A stretch of 64,000 nucleotides of DNA. It comes from Mycolicibacterium xanthum. GTDB taxonomy: Bacteria > Actinomycetota > Actinomycetes > Mycobacteriales > Mycobacteriaceae. The stretch covers positions 41,457 to 105,456 of the forward strand of contig NZ_JAIFZS010000047.1 in NCBI RefSeq assembly GCF_019710635.1. The letters run 5' to 3'. Numbering within the stretch: position 1 is the first letter of the stretch; every line of letters starts with the position of its first letter. The position numbers were made by a program, and so were the translations under genes. Below are positions 49,817-58,146 of the stretch, piece by piece. A model generated the notes under the pieces. It had not been told where the DNA came from and searched no databases. It worked only from the letters and a program-made list of their open reading frames with translations.

Positions 49817-51061
49817 GTGCCCATGACGTTCTCCCTGGAGCTGTCCCCCGACCTGATCCACATCCGGGATTGGGTGCACGAGTTCGCCGCCGACGTGATC
49901 CGCCCCGCCGCGGCCGAGTGGGACGAGCGCGAAGAGACGCCCTGGTCGATCATCCAGGAGGCGGCCAAGGTCGGCCTGTACTCGATGGAGATGTTCGCCG
50001 AGCAGGCCGCCGAACCCTCCGGGCTGGGCATGACCGTCGTCCTCGAGGAGATGTTCTGGGGCGACGCCGGAATCGCGCTGTCGATCCTGGGCACCGGCCT
50101 GGCCGCGGCCTCGCTGGCCGCCAACGGCACCCCCGAACAGTTGGGCGAATGGCTGCCGCAGATGTTCGGCACCGTCAACGAGCCCCGGGTCGCCGCCTTC
50201 TGCTCGTCGGAGCCGGGTGCTGGATCCGACGTCGGGGCGATCCTGAGCAGGGCCCGCTACGACGAGTCCACCGACGAATGGGTGCTCAACGGCACCAAGA
50301 ACTGGGCCACCAACGGCGGAATCGCCAACGTCCACATCGTCGTCGCCTCGGTGCACCCGGAGCTGGGCAGCCGCGGTCAGGCGTCGTTCATCATCCCGCC
50401 CGGCGCCAAGGGGCTGCGGCAGGGCCAGAGATTCCGCAAGCACGGCATCCGCGCGTCGCACACCGCCGAGATCGTGCTCGACGACGTCCGCATCCCGAGC
50501 GGCCTCATCGTCGGCGGCGAGGAGAAGTTCGACGCCCGCATCGCGAAGGTGCGCGAGGGCAAGAAGGCGGCCGGACAGGCTGCGATGGCCACCTTCGAGC
50601 GGACCCGCCCGACCGTCGGCGCGATGGCTGTCGGCGTGGCCCGGGCCGCCTACGAGTACGCCCGCGACTACGCCTGCGAGCGTGAGCAGTTCGGCCGCAA
50701 GATCGGCGAGTTCCAGGGGGTCGCCTTCAAGCTGGCCGACATGAAGGCGCGTATCGACGCCGCGCGCCTGCTGGTCTACCGCGCGGCGTGGATGGCCCGC
50801 AACGGCAAGACTTTCGAGTCCGCAGAGGGCTCGATGGCCAAGCTGGTGGCCAGCGAGACCGCCGTCTACGTCACCGACGAGGCCATCCAGATCCTCGGCG
50901 GCAACGGCTACACCCGCGACTACCCGGTGGAGCGGATGCATCGCGACGCCAAGATCTTCACGATCTTCGAGGGCACCAGCGAGATCCAGCGTCTGGTGAT
51001 GGCGCGCGCGATCACCGGCCTGCCGATTCCTGAGCGATTTCGGTGTACTTCGTCACGCTGA
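49817..51061 (+). CDS. Acyl-CoA dehydrogenase (FadE) with repeat-encoded C-terminal tail
   Basis: The 414-aa flavoprotein has CSSEPGAGSDVGAILSRARY, NGTKNWATNG, FGRKIGEFQGVAFKLADM and the classic C-terminal IFTIFEGTSEIQRLVMARAI with the catalytic Glu in EGT. It starts GTG CCC ATG; ATG 49823 is equally possible. Neither has a ribosome binding site, so a leaderless transcript is likely. The last nine residues (RFRCTSSR plus stop) are encoded by the left arm and loop of the inverted repeat at 51036-51084, so the natural C-terminus has been replaced or extended by it. It oxidises acyl-CoA of unknown chain. Confidence 0.9.
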   Translation: MPMTFSLELSPDLIHIRDWVHEFAADVIRPAAAEWDEREETPWSIIQEAAKVGLYSMEMFAEQAAEPSGLGMTVVLEEMFWGDAGIALSILGTGLAAASLAANGTPEQLGEWLPQMFGTVNEPRVAAFCSSEPGAGSDVGAILSRARYDESTDEWVLNGTKNWATNGGIANVHIVVASVHPELGSRGQASFIIPPGAKGLRQGQRFRKHGIRASHTAEIVLDDVRIPSGLIVGGEEKFDARIAKVREGKKAAGQAAMATFERTRPTVGAMAVGVARAAYEYARDYACEREQFGRKIGEFQGVAFKLADMKARIDAARLLVYRAAWMARNGKTFESAEGSMAKLVASETAVYVTDEAIQILGGNGYTRDYPVERMHRDAKIFTIFEGTSEIQRLVMARAITGLPIPERFRCTSSR

Positions 51062-51084
51062 GGGTGACGAAGTACACCGAAATC
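51036..51084. repeat. Perfect 21-bp inverted repeat (long hairpin) between convergent genes
   Basis: The arms 51036-51056 and 51064-51084 are perfectly complementary over 21 bp with the loop GCTGAGG (51057-51063). The left arm begins GATTTCGGTGTACTTC. The fadE stop codon (51059-51061) lies in the loop and the pdxT stop (51083-51085) at the outer end. It can serve as a bidirectional terminator. Its length and perfection suggest a mobile REP-like element. Confidence 0.9.
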
Positions 51085-51676
51085 ACGCGTGGCCGGTGAC
51101 CATGTCGACGAACAGCGCGTGCACACGGCGGTCCCCGGTCATCTCCGGATGAAAGGCCGTCGCCAGGGTGCGGCCCTGCCGGACCGCGACGATGTGGCCG
51201 CCCGCCCGGGCGAGCACCTCCACCGCCGGGCCCACCCGCTCGACCCACGGTGCCCGGATGAACACGGCGTGCACCGCGGAACCCAGCCCGTCGAAGGCGA
51301 TGTCGTCTTCGAACGAGTCGACCTGTCGACCGAAGGCGTTGCGCCGCACTGTCATATCGATCGCATTCAGCGGCACGGCCGCGCGCCCGGCGGCTCCGGC
51401 ATCGAGGATCTCGGTGGCCAGCAGGATCATCCCTGCGCACGAACCGTAGGCCGGCATGCCGTCGGCCAGCCGGGCCCGCAACGGCTCGAGCAGCTCGAAC
51501 TCGCGCAGCAGATGGCTCATCGCGGTGGACTCCCCACCCGGGATCACCAGCGCGTCGATCGAATCCAGCTCAGCGCGGCGGCGAACCGTCAGCGCGTCTG
51601 CCCCGGCGGCGCGCAGCGCCTGGAGATGCTCGCGGGTATCGCCCTGCAACGCGAGAACGCCGACGCGGACGCTCAC
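51083..51676 (-). CDS. pdxT: Pyridoxal 5'-phosphate synthase glutaminase subunit PdxT
   Basis: The 197-aa class I glutaminase has VGVLALQGDTREHLQALR, IPGGESTAM, GSCAGMILLA (catalytic Cys) and AFHPEMTGDRRVH (His and Glu of the triad). It gives ammonia to PdxS for PLP synthesis. The GTG start at 51676 overlaps the thioesterase stop (GTGA). The stop codon overlaps the right arm of the inverted repeat. Confidence 0.96.
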   Translation of the reverse strand: MSVRVGVLALQGDTREHLQALRAAGADALTVRRRAELDSIDALVIPGGESTAMSHLLREFELLEPLRARLADGMPAYGSCAGMILLATEILDAGAAGRAAVPLNAIDMTVRRNAFGRQVDSFEDDIAFDGLGSAVHAVFIRAPWVERVGPAVEVLARAGGHIVAVRQGRTLATAFHPEMTGDRRVHALFVDMVTGHA

Positions 51677-52521
51677 GCGTTTTCGGGGGTGTAGCCGCGG
51701 ATGTAGCGGGTGAGCCCCTCCTGCATCACCGCGGCGACCATCTCGCCGTATCGGTTGAAGATCTTGCCCTGCGTCAGCGAGCGCCCGCCGCACGAGGAGG
51801 GCGACGACTGGTCGTAGAGCAACCACTCGTCGGCGCGGAACGGACGCATGAACCACATCGCGTGGTCCAACGAGGCCACCATCAGATGCGTGCGCTCCTC
51901 GATGTGATTGACCTGGGCCGAACCGAGCAGCGTCAGATCGCTCATGTAGGCCAGCGCACAGATGTGCAGCACGTGATCGTCGGGCAGCGGATCGCGGTGA
52001 CGGAACCAGACCTGCTGCTGGGAAGCCTTGCCGGGCAACAGGGTGAGCTGGTCGCGCGGAACGAGCCGCACATCCCATTCGTCGAACTGCCGGAAGCTGG
52101 CGTCGTCGAACACCCTGCTGGCGGCCTTGAAGTCCGGAATGTCGTCCGGCGGTGGCGCCGGCGGCATCGCGTCCTGGTGTTCGATGCCACTCTGGTCGGT
52201 CTGGAACGACGCCGCCATCGAGAAGATCGTCTTGCCGTGCTGGATCGCGGTGACGCGGCGCGTGCAGAACGAGCCGCCGTCACGGATCCGCTCGACGGTG
52301 TAGACCGACGGAGCGCGGGCGTCGCCGGCCCGCAGGAAGTACCCGTGCAGCGAATGCACCTGGAACTCCGGTTCGACGGTTCGCACCGCAGAGACCAGTG
52401 ACTGGCCGGCCACGTGGCCACCGAACGTGCGTTGCAGGTAGCCCGACTCCGGGCTGAACACGCCGCCGCGATAGATGTCGACCTCGATCTGTTCGAGATC
52501 GAGGATCTCTTCGATCGCCAT
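51673..52521 (-). CDS. tesB: Acyl-CoA thioesterase II TesB (Rv2605c family)
   Basis: The 282-aa double-hotdog thioesterase begins MAIEEILDLEQIEVDIYRGG, with GYFLRAGDARAPSVYTVERI, the internal VASLDHAMWFMRPFRADEW (Asp region) and YDQSSPSSCGGRSLTQGKIF, as in TesB. ATG 52521 overlaps a TGA in the preceding frame (TGATG). The frame of this gene is also open through the upstream tandem repeat, but that extension (REERHRDER repeats) is not part of the family. It sits between pdxS and pdxT as in other mycobacteria. Confidence 0.94.
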   Translation of the reverse strand: MAIEEILDLEQIEVDIYRGGVFSPESGYLQRTFGGHVAGQSLVSAVRTVEPEFQVHSLHGYFLRAGDARAPSVYTVERIRDGGSFCTRRVTAIQHGKTIFSMAASFQTDQSGIEHQDAMPPAPPPDDIPDFKAASRVFDDASFRQFDEWDVRLVPRDQLTLLPGKASQQQVWFRHRDPLPDDHVLHICALAYMSDLTLLGSAQVNHIEERTHLMVASLDHAMWFMRPFRADEWLLYDQSSPSSCGGRSLTQGKIFNRYGEMVAAVMQEGLTRYIRGYTPENA

Positions 52522-52730
52522 CAGATGTCGCTCTTCGCGCAAGCGCTCATCCCGATGTCGCTCTTCGCGCACGCGCTCATCCCGATGTCGCTCTTCGCGC
52601 ACGCGCTCATCCCGATGTCGCTCTTCGCGCACGCGCTCATCCCGATGTCGCTCTTCGCGCACGCGCTCATCCCGATGTCGCTCTTCGCGCAAGCGCTCAT
52701 CCCGATGTCGCTCTTCGCGCAAGCGCTCAT
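52521..52730. repeat. Seven 30-bp tandem repeats between pdxS and tesB
   Basis: Seven head-to-tail units of exactly 30 bp (52521-52550 to 52701-52730) fill the gap. Units 2-5 have CACGCG and units 1, 6 and 7 have CAAGCG in the same place. There is no spacer between units. Each unit is stop-free in all frames shown by open frames here and carries an ATG on both strands. Confidence 0.95.
52521..52730 (-). CDS. Possible repeat-peptide ORF coupled to tesB
   Basis: Read on the minus strand from the first ATG in the array (52730), the units give MSACAKSDIG six times, then MSACAKSDI and TGA (69 aa). That TGA overlaps the tesB ATG as TGATG. Because each unit supplies its own ATG, ribosomes could enter at several places. 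Production of the peptide is unproven and no strong ribosome binding site precedes the first ATG. Confidence 0.35.
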   Translation of the reverse strand: MSACAKSDIGMSACAKSDIGMSACAKSDIGMSACAKSDIGMSACAKSDIGMSACAKSDIGMSACAKSDI

Positions 52731-52737
52731 CGGCGGC

Positions 52738-53667
52738 TTACCAGCCGCGCTCGGCGAGGCGGTGTGGCACCGGGATGTCGTCGACGTTGATGCCGACCAT
52801 GGCCTCTCCCAGTCCACGCGACACCTTCGCCAGCACATCCGGATCGTCGTAGAAGGTGGTGGCCTTGACGATCGCGGCCGCCCGTTCGGCCGGATTGCCC
52901 GATTTGAAGATTCCCGAGCCCACGAACACACCCTCGGCGCCCAGCTGCATCATCATCGCCGCATCGGCCGGGGTGGCGATGCCGCCCGCGGTGAACAGCG
53001 TCACCGGCAGCTTGCCGGCCCGGGCCACCTCCACCACCAGTTCGTAGGGGGCCTGCAGTTCCTTTGCGGCGACGAACAACTCGTCCTCGGCCAACGACGT
53101 CAGGCGGCGAATCTCACCGCCGATCTTGCGCATGTGGGTGGTGGCGTTGGACACGTCGCCGGTGCCGGCCTCACCCTTGGAGCGGATCATCGCCGCGCCC
53201 TCGGTGATGCGCCGCAGCGCCTCACCGAGATTGGTCGCGCCGCACACGAACGGAACGGTGAACTTCCACTTGTCGATGTGGTTGGCGTAGTCGGCAGGGG
53301 TCAGCACCTCCGACTCGTCGACATAGTCCACCCCCAGGCTCTGCAGGATCTGGGCCTCCACGAAGTGGCCGATGCGTGCCTTGGCCATCACCGGGATGGT
53401 GACCGCGTCGATGATGCCCTCGATCATGTCCGGGTCGCTCATCCGCGAGACGCCGCCCTGGGCCCGGATGTCGGCCGGTACCCGCTCCAACGCCATCACC
53501 GCCACCGCACCCGCGCCCTCGGCGATGCGGGCCTGTTCGGGGGTGACGACGTCCATGATCACGCCGCCCTTGAGCATCTCGGCCATACCGCGCTTGACCC
53601 GCGCGGTCCCGCGAGTGGCCAGCCCCCCGGCCTGCGCGGCGAACACCCCCGAACCTTCGGTTTCCAC
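52738..53667 (-). CDS. pdxS: Pyridoxal 5'-phosphate synthase synthase subunit PdxS
   Basis: The 309-aa protein has VKRGMAEMLKGGVIMDVVTP, PVMAKARIGHFVEAQILQSL (catalytic Lys region), DESEVLTPAD, GAAMIRSKGEAGTG and FTAGGIATPADAAMMMQLGA. It makes PLP from ribose 5-phosphate, glyceraldehyde 3-phosphate and ammonia supplied by PdxT. GTG 53667 is preceded by GAAGGAGAG. It is the first gene of the pdxS-tesB-pdxT set. Confidence 0.97.
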   Translation of the reverse strand: METEGSGVFAAQAGGLATRGTARVKRGMAEMLKGGVIMDVVTPEQARIAEGAGAVAVMALERVPADIRAQGGVSRMSDPDMIEGIIDAVTIPVMAKARIGHFVEAQILQSLGVDYVDESEVLTPADYANHIDKWKFTVPFVCGATNLGEALRRITEGAAMIRSKGEAGTGDVSNATTHMRKIGGEIRRLTSLAEDELFVAAKELQAPYELVVEVARAGKLPVTLFTAGGIATPADAAMMMQLGAEGVFVGSGIFKSGNPAERAAAIVKATTFYDDPDVLAKVSRGLGEAMVGINVDDIPVPHRLAERGW

Positions 53668-53761
53668 TGCTCTCTCCTTCACATTGCTGCCGATCCAGTC
53701 TAATTGCGACGGCAAATGCAATCGATCCGCAGGCGCGCTGTGAGACGGCGCACAGCCAGCG

Positions 53762-54799
53762 TCATCGGATCGACTGAACCGGCCTGTCGGGATCGACACC
53801 CGGTGCGTCGGCCAGCACGTTCGCCTCATCGAGCAGCGCAGCCAACTGCTTCGGGTAGACGCGCTCGCCGCCGGCGACCAGTTCGTCGATCATTGTCGCA
53901 TCGCACCAGCGGTGGCCGTGGATGTAGGTGCGCTCCAGGCCCGACCGCCCGGCATCGGAGGGCTCGAAGCGGCGGGTGCGGTGCACGAAGTACATCTCCT
54001 CGCTGCGCAGCACCGACCCGTTGAACTCGATGACGGCGTCGCGGCGCCACACCGGCCCGACCATGTCGGCGGGCGCCACCCGCAGCCCGGTCTCCTCCTC
54101 GAGTTCGCGCACCGCGGTCTGCTCCAGCGACTCCCCCACCTGCGCCGCGCCGCCGATGGTGAACCACCAGTTGGGTGACGGCGTCTGCGTGCTGGCCGGG
54201 TCGGAACCGCGCAGCAGCAGCACCGCACCGGACTCGTCGAGCAGCACCACCCGCGCCGAGGTTCGCCGGCTCGGCGGGGCCGCCTCTCTGGTCGACGCGT
54301 CACCACCCTCGGCGATCTCGAAATATCTCGGCAACGCGGCGGTGCCACCCAACCGCAGCGCCCGTACCAACGGGCGCTCCCGCAGCGCGAGCGTGTCGCG
54401 CACCGCGTCGTTGTGGAAGCGGCGCGCCAGCAGTACCCGGGCCTCGGCGTCGGCCAGCTCGGCGACCAGCGCCAGCGGCAGGGCCACCGGATCGACCCGC
54501 GCCAGCGCCGCGGACAGCTCGTTCTCGGCGGCTTCGCGGCCGGACCGGCCGGACCGCTCCGCGGCATCGGCCAGCATGGCCAACCGCCTGGCGTCCGGCC
54601 CGACCCCGTAGGCGTCGACGGCCACCGCGCGGGCGACCACCGCGCGCCGCGCCAGGGCACCGTCCAACGCCTGCCAGGACAGGTCGTAGCGCACGTGCAG
54701 GCGGTCGAGCCGGTTGGCCGTCTGATAGGCCCAGCCCGCGATCAGCAGAAGCACCACGACGAGCACCGCGACGACGGTCGCGGTCACCCACGCGATCAC
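53762..54799 (-). CDS. Membrane-anchored Nudix hydrolase (Rv2609c family)
   Basis: The 345-aa protein has one N-terminal transmembrane helix (VTATVVAVLVVVLLLIAGWAY), then a helical LemA-like stretch to about residue 150 and a C-terminal Nudix domain with GGAAQVGESLEQTAVRELEEETGL, the complete Nudix box. It should cleave a nucleoside diphosphate derivative at the inner membrane face. The GTG start overlaps the pimA stop (GTGA), and the gene therefore belongs to the PIM operon. The substrate is unknown; a nucleotide-sugar or CDP-lipid by-product would fit the operon. Confidence 0.88.
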   Translation of the reverse strand: MIAWVTATVVAVLVVVLLLIAGWAYQTANRLDRLHVRYDLSWQALDGALARRAVVARAVAVDAYGVGPDARRLAMLADAAERSGRSGREAAENELSAALARVDPVALPLALVAELADAEARVLLARRFHNDAVRDTLALRERPLVRALRLGGTAALPRYFEIAEGGDASTREAAPPSRRTSARVVLLDESGAVLLLRGSDPASTQTPSPNWWFTIGGAAQVGESLEQTAVRELEEETGLRVAPADMVGPVWRRDAVIEFNGSVLRSEEMYFVHRTRRFEPSDAGRSGLERTYIHGHRWCDATMIDELVAGGERVYPKQLAALLDEANVLADAPGVDPDRPVQSIR

Positions 54800-55938
54800 A
54801 GCAACGCCCCGCCAGCCACCTGCACCTTGACCCCGGCACCGGCCACCGTCTCGTACACCCGCAGGATCTGGGCTGCCACCACCGACCAGTCGTATCGGCG
54901 CACCGCCTCGGCGGCGCGCTCGACATAGGCAGCCCGCGCGGCATCGTCGTCGAGCACCTCGATCAGCCCGGCCGCCAGCGCATCCGGGTCGTCGACGGCC
55001 ACCAGCCGCCCGGCACGCCCGTCGCAGAGCACCCGGCGAAACGCATCCAGATCGCTGGCGACCACCGCGGTGCCCGCCGCCATCGCCTCGACGAGGACGA
55101 TCCCGAAGCTCTCCCCGCCGGTGTGGGGCGCGCAGTAGACATCGGCGCCACGCATCGCGGAAGCCTTCTGTGCATCGTCGACCTGGCCGAGGAAGCGCAG
55201 ATGGCCGGCCAATGCGCCCGCCTGCTCGCGTAGCGCATCCTCGTCGCCCCGACCCACGACCAGAATCTCGATGTCGGGGAAACGCTCGACCAGCGCGGGG
55301 AGCGCACCCAGCAGAACCGCCATGCCCTTGCGCGGTTCGTCGAAGCGGCCGAGGAACAGCACCGACCTACCGGGCCGTGGGTAACCCTGCAGGGGTTCGG
55401 CGGTCGCGAACGACGCGACGTCGACCCCGTTGGGGATCTCGACGGCGTCGCTGCCCAGCGCCTCCATCTGCCAGCGCCGGGCAAGGTCGGACACCGCGAT
55501 GCGCCCGACGATCTTTTCGTGCATCGGCCGCAGGATGGGTTCGAACACCGACAACGTCAGCGATTTCGTCGTCGAGGTGTGGAACGTCGCGACGATCGGC
55601 CCCTCGGCGATGTTCAGCGCCAGCATCGACAGGCTGGGTGCATTCGGCTCGTGCAGGTGCAGCACGTCGAACTCACCGCGCATGAGCCACTTCTTCACCC
55701 TGCGGTGGGTCGCCGGGCCGAACCGCAGCCGGGCCACCGAGCCGTTGTACGGGATCGGGACGGCCTTTCCGCCGGAGACCACGTAGTCCGGCAGCGCGTC
55801 GTGGGCGTCGGGTGACGCCGGGGCGAGCACGCTGACCTCGTGGCCCAACCCGTGCATCACCTCGGCGAGTTGCAGCACGTGGGACTGCACCCCACCGGGC
55901 ACATCGAACGAATAGGGACACACCATGCCGATCCGCAT
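54796..55938 (-). CDS. pimA: Phosphatidyl-myo-inositol alpha-mannosyltransferase PimA
   Basis: The 380-aa GT4 glycosyltransferase begins MRIGMVCPYSFDVPGGVQSHV and has NGSVARLRFGPATHRRVKKW (membrane/PI region), FDVLHLHEPNAPSLSML, VLFLGRFDEPRKGMAVLL and the C-terminal GGESFGIVLVEAMAAG with the nucleotide-sugar Glu motif. It adds the first mannose from GDP-mannose to phosphatidylinositol at the cytoplasmic membrane. It follows patA by 10 bp. Confidence 0.97.
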   Translation of the reverse strand: MRIGMVCPYSFDVPGGVQSHVLQLAEVMHGLGHEVSVLAPASPDAHDALPDYVVSGGKAVPIPYNGSVARLRFGPATHRRVKKWLMRGEFDVLHLHEPNAPSLSMLALNIAEGPIVATFHTSTTKSLTLSVFEPILRPMHEKIVGRIAVSDLARRWQMEALGSDAVEIPNGVDVASFATAEPLQGYPRPGRSVLFLGRFDEPRKGMAVLLGALPALVERFPDIEILVVGRGDEDALREQAGALAGHLRFLGQVDDAQKASAMRGADVYCAPHTGGESFGIVLVEAMAAGTAVVASDLDAFRRVLCDGRAGRLVAVDDPDALAAGLIEVLDDDAARAAYVERAAEAVRRYDWSVVAAQILRVYETVAGAGVKVQVAGGALL

Positions 55939-55948
55939 CAGGCCGACC

Positions 55949-56932
55949 TCATCCGGCCCCCGGGCCGCCGCGCTCTCCCCCGCCGAGTAGACGGGCCCGG
56001 CGCTCGTCGGACAGGTCTGCCAGCCACTGCGGCTGCAGCATGTGCCAGTCCTCGGGATGATCGGCGATGTTGGCCGCGAATCGGTTTGCCAGCGCCTGGG
56101 TGATCGCCGTGACGTCGCCGGAGGAGACGTCGAGTTCGGGGTAGACCCGCATGCCCCAGCCGTCGGGCTCGAACCAGCAGTGCACCGGGAACAACGCCGC
56201 ACCCGTCTCCACCGCGAGTCTGGCCGGGCCGGCAGGCAGCCGGGTGGGCTCGCCGAAGAAGTCGACCTGTACGCCGGTGCGGGTGAGGTCCCGGTCGGCC
56301 ATCAGGCAGACCACGCCGTTGTCGCGCAGCCGGTCGGCGAGCACCTCGAACGGTGGGCGCTCGCCACCCGACAGCGGCACCACCTCGAAGCCGAGGCTCT
56401 CGCGGTAGGCGAGGAAACGCCGGTACAGCGATTCGGGTTTGAGCCTTTCGGCGACCGTGGAGAGGGAGCCGTGGTGCTGCACCAGCCACACGCCGGCCAT
56501 GTCCCAGTTCCCGCTGTGCGGCAGGGCCAGCACCGCGCCGCGGCCCTGCTCCAGCGCGCCCCACAGTAGGTCGACGTCATCGACGTGCAGCCGCTCACCG
56601 ATCTTCACGTGATTCATCGACGGCAACCGGAACGCCTCCCGCCAATACCGGGCATAGGAGTCCAGCGAAGCACGGATCAGGTCGTCGGGCACGTCCTCGG
56701 GGCTCTTGCCGATCACCCGGGCCAGGTTCTTGCGCAGCTGTTCGGGTCCGCCGCCGCGCGCGGCATACCAGGCTCCGGCGCCGAAGACGCTGCGCGCGAC
56801 GAACTCCGGTGCGGCGCGCACCAGGCGCCACCCCGCCGCATAGCCCAGATCGCTGGCGTGGTCACGCAATGCGAACGGGTCGGGCAGCTGGCGTGTGCGC
56901 GCGGTCATCGACCAGCCCGGGTACGGTCTCAT
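55949..56932 (-). CDS. patA: Phosphatidylinositol mannoside acyltransferase PatA
   Basis: The 327-aa (or 319-aa) protein has the HTRB/lysophospholipid acyltransferase motif LALPHSGNWDMAGVWL (His and Asp), then FEVVPLSGGERPPFEVLADR, VCLMADRDLT and FFGEPTRLPAGPARLAVETG. It acylates the mannose of PIM1/PIM2. I give ATG 56932 because it overlaps the pgsA stop (ATGA) as elsewhere in this operon; the alternative ATG 56908 has no better ribosome binding site. Confidence 0.93.
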   Translation of the reverse strand: MRPYPGWSMTARTRQLPDPFALRDHASDLGYAAGWRLVRAAPEFVARSVFGAGAWYAARGGGPEQLRKNLARVIGKSPEDVPDDLIRASLDSYARYWREAFRLPSMNHVKIGERLHVDDVDLLWGALEQGRGAVLALPHSGNWDMAGVWLVQHHGSLSTVAERLKPESLYRRFLAYRESLGFEVVPLSGGERPPFEVLADRLRDNGVVCLMADRDLTRTGVQVDFFGEPTRLPAGPARLAVETGAALFPVHCWFEPDGWGMRVYPELDVSSGDVTAITQALANRFAANIADHPEDWHMLQPQWLADLSDERRARLLGGGERGGPGAG

Positions 56933-57600
56933 TGCTCGGTGGTCTCGGGTTTCTCGCCGCGCTCTGCCGCCGCCAGCGGATCCATCGCACCCGGCGAGAC
57001 ACGCACACTGTGCAGGCGCTGCCCCACCGTCACGACGCTGGCAACAGCCAGGAGCCACATCGCGGCGTCGAGCAGCCAGGGCATCGGGAAGAACGGCAGG
57101 TCGGACAGCCCCGCCCCGGCCAGGACGATGACCAGCCGCTCGGGTCGCTCGATCAGTCCGCCGTCGGCGGACAGCCCGCTGGCCTCCGCCCTGGCCTTGG
57201 TGTAGGAGATGACCTGCGAGGACACCAGACAGATCATCGTCGCGACGACCAGTTCGGCGTTCTGCACCCCGAACGCCGACCACCACAGCAAGCCGCAGAA
57301 GACGGCGCCGTCGCTGATCCGGTCGCAGGTGGCATCGAGCACCGCGCCGAAACGGGTGCCGCCGCCGCGTTCGCGGGCCATCGCGCCGTCGAGCATGTCG
57401 GCCAGCACGAAGAACGCGACGGCGACCGCACCCCACCACAGCTGGCCGATCGGGAACAAAGTAAGCGCCGCCAGCACGGTTCCCGCGGTACCCAGGATGG
57501 TGACGCTGTCGGGCGTGAGCCCCAGCCTCAGCGCACCCCTGGCCACCGGCCGGGACAGCTTGGTGTACGCCGCGCGGGTCATCAGGTAGAAGTCGCTCAC
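56929..57600 (-). CDS. pgsA: Phosphatidylinositol (phosphate) synthase PgsA
   Basis: The 223-aa CDP-alcohol phosphatidyltransferase contains the motif DMLDGAMARERGGGTRFGAVLDATCD (residues around 69-94), with the DG-AR-G-D-D metal/CDP residues, and about six membrane helices. It makes phosphatidylinositol phosphate from CDP-diacylglycerol and inositol phosphate, the precursor for PIMs. GTG 57600 overlaps the HIT gene stop (GTGA). Confidence 0.95.
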   Translation of the reverse strand: MSDFYLMTRAAYTKLSRPVARGALRLGLTPDSVTILGTAGTVLAALTLFPIGQLWWGAVAVAFFVLADMLDGAMARERGGGTRFGAVLDATCDRISDGAVFCGLLWWSAFGVQNAELVVATMICLVSSQVISYTKARAEASGLSADGGLIERPERLVIVLAGAGLSDLPFFPMPWLLDAAMWLLAVASVVTVGQRLHSVRVSPGAMDPLAAAERGEKPETTEQ

Positions 57601-58145
57601 GGCTGGTTGTCCCACTCGGTGGCCAGCAGCTTGCGGGTGTCCCGCAGCAACTGCGGGATCACCTTGGCATCCCCGACGACGGTGATGAAATTGGCGTCGC
57701 CGCCCCACCGCGGGACCACATGCATGTGCAGGTGCTCCGAGAGCGAACCACCCGCCGAAGTGCCCAGGTTCAGGCCGACGTTGAAGCCGTGCGGCCGAGA
57801 CACCGCCTTCATCACCCGAATGGCCTTCTGGACGAACGCCATCAGTTCGGCGCTCTCCGCCTCGGTGAGGTTCTCCAGTTCGGCCACCCGGCGGTAGGGC
57901 ACCACCATCAGGTGACCCGGGTTGTACGGGTACAGGTTGAGAACCACGTAGACCAACTCGCCGCGGGCCACCACGAGCCCGTCCTCGTCCGACATGTTCG
58001 GAATGTCGGTGAACGGTTCGGACGAGGCCGACGCGCCCGACTTGACGGCCTCGGCGATGTAGGTCATCCGGTGGGGCGTCCACAGACGCTGCAGACGGTC
58101 GGGGTCGCCGACACCGCGATCTACGATCGTGTCCTCCGGATCCAC
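57597..58145 (-). CDS. HIT-family nucleotide phosphorylase/hydrolase (Rv2613c family)
   Basis: The 182-aa protein has LYPYNPGHLMVVPYRRVAEL and the HIT triad SEHLHMHVVPRWGGDANF. Its M. tuberculosis relative was described as a diadenosine tetraphosphate (Ap4A) phosphorylase. I chose GTG 58145 because the start of the family (EDTIVDRGVGDPDRLQRLWT) is conserved there. It begins 1 bp after the thrS stop. Confidence 0.93.
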   Translation of the reverse strand: MDPEDTIVDRGVGDPDRLQRLWTPHRMTYIAEAVKSGASASSEPFTDIPNMSDEDGLVVARGELVYVVLNLYPYNPGHLMVVPYRRVAELENLTEAESAELMAFVQKAIRVMKAVSRPHGFNVGLNLGTSAGGSLSEHLHMHVVPRWGGDANFITVVGDAKVIPQLLRDTRKLLATEWDNQP

Positions 58146-58146
58146 G

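Noticed and set aside
51673..52722. TesB with a long N-terminal REERHRDER repeat extension
   Set aside because: The extension is just the tandem repeat read in frame; TesB proteins start at MAIEEIL, and the coupled ATG lies there.
52521..52730. CRISPR array
   Set aside because: The 30-bp units are directly contiguous without spacers, and no cas gene is near.
52414..53703. Plus-strand repeat protein with MSLFAHALIP units
   Set aside because: It is antisense to pdxS beyond the repeats and lacks a ribosome binding site; the open frame follows from a stop-free 30-bp unit.
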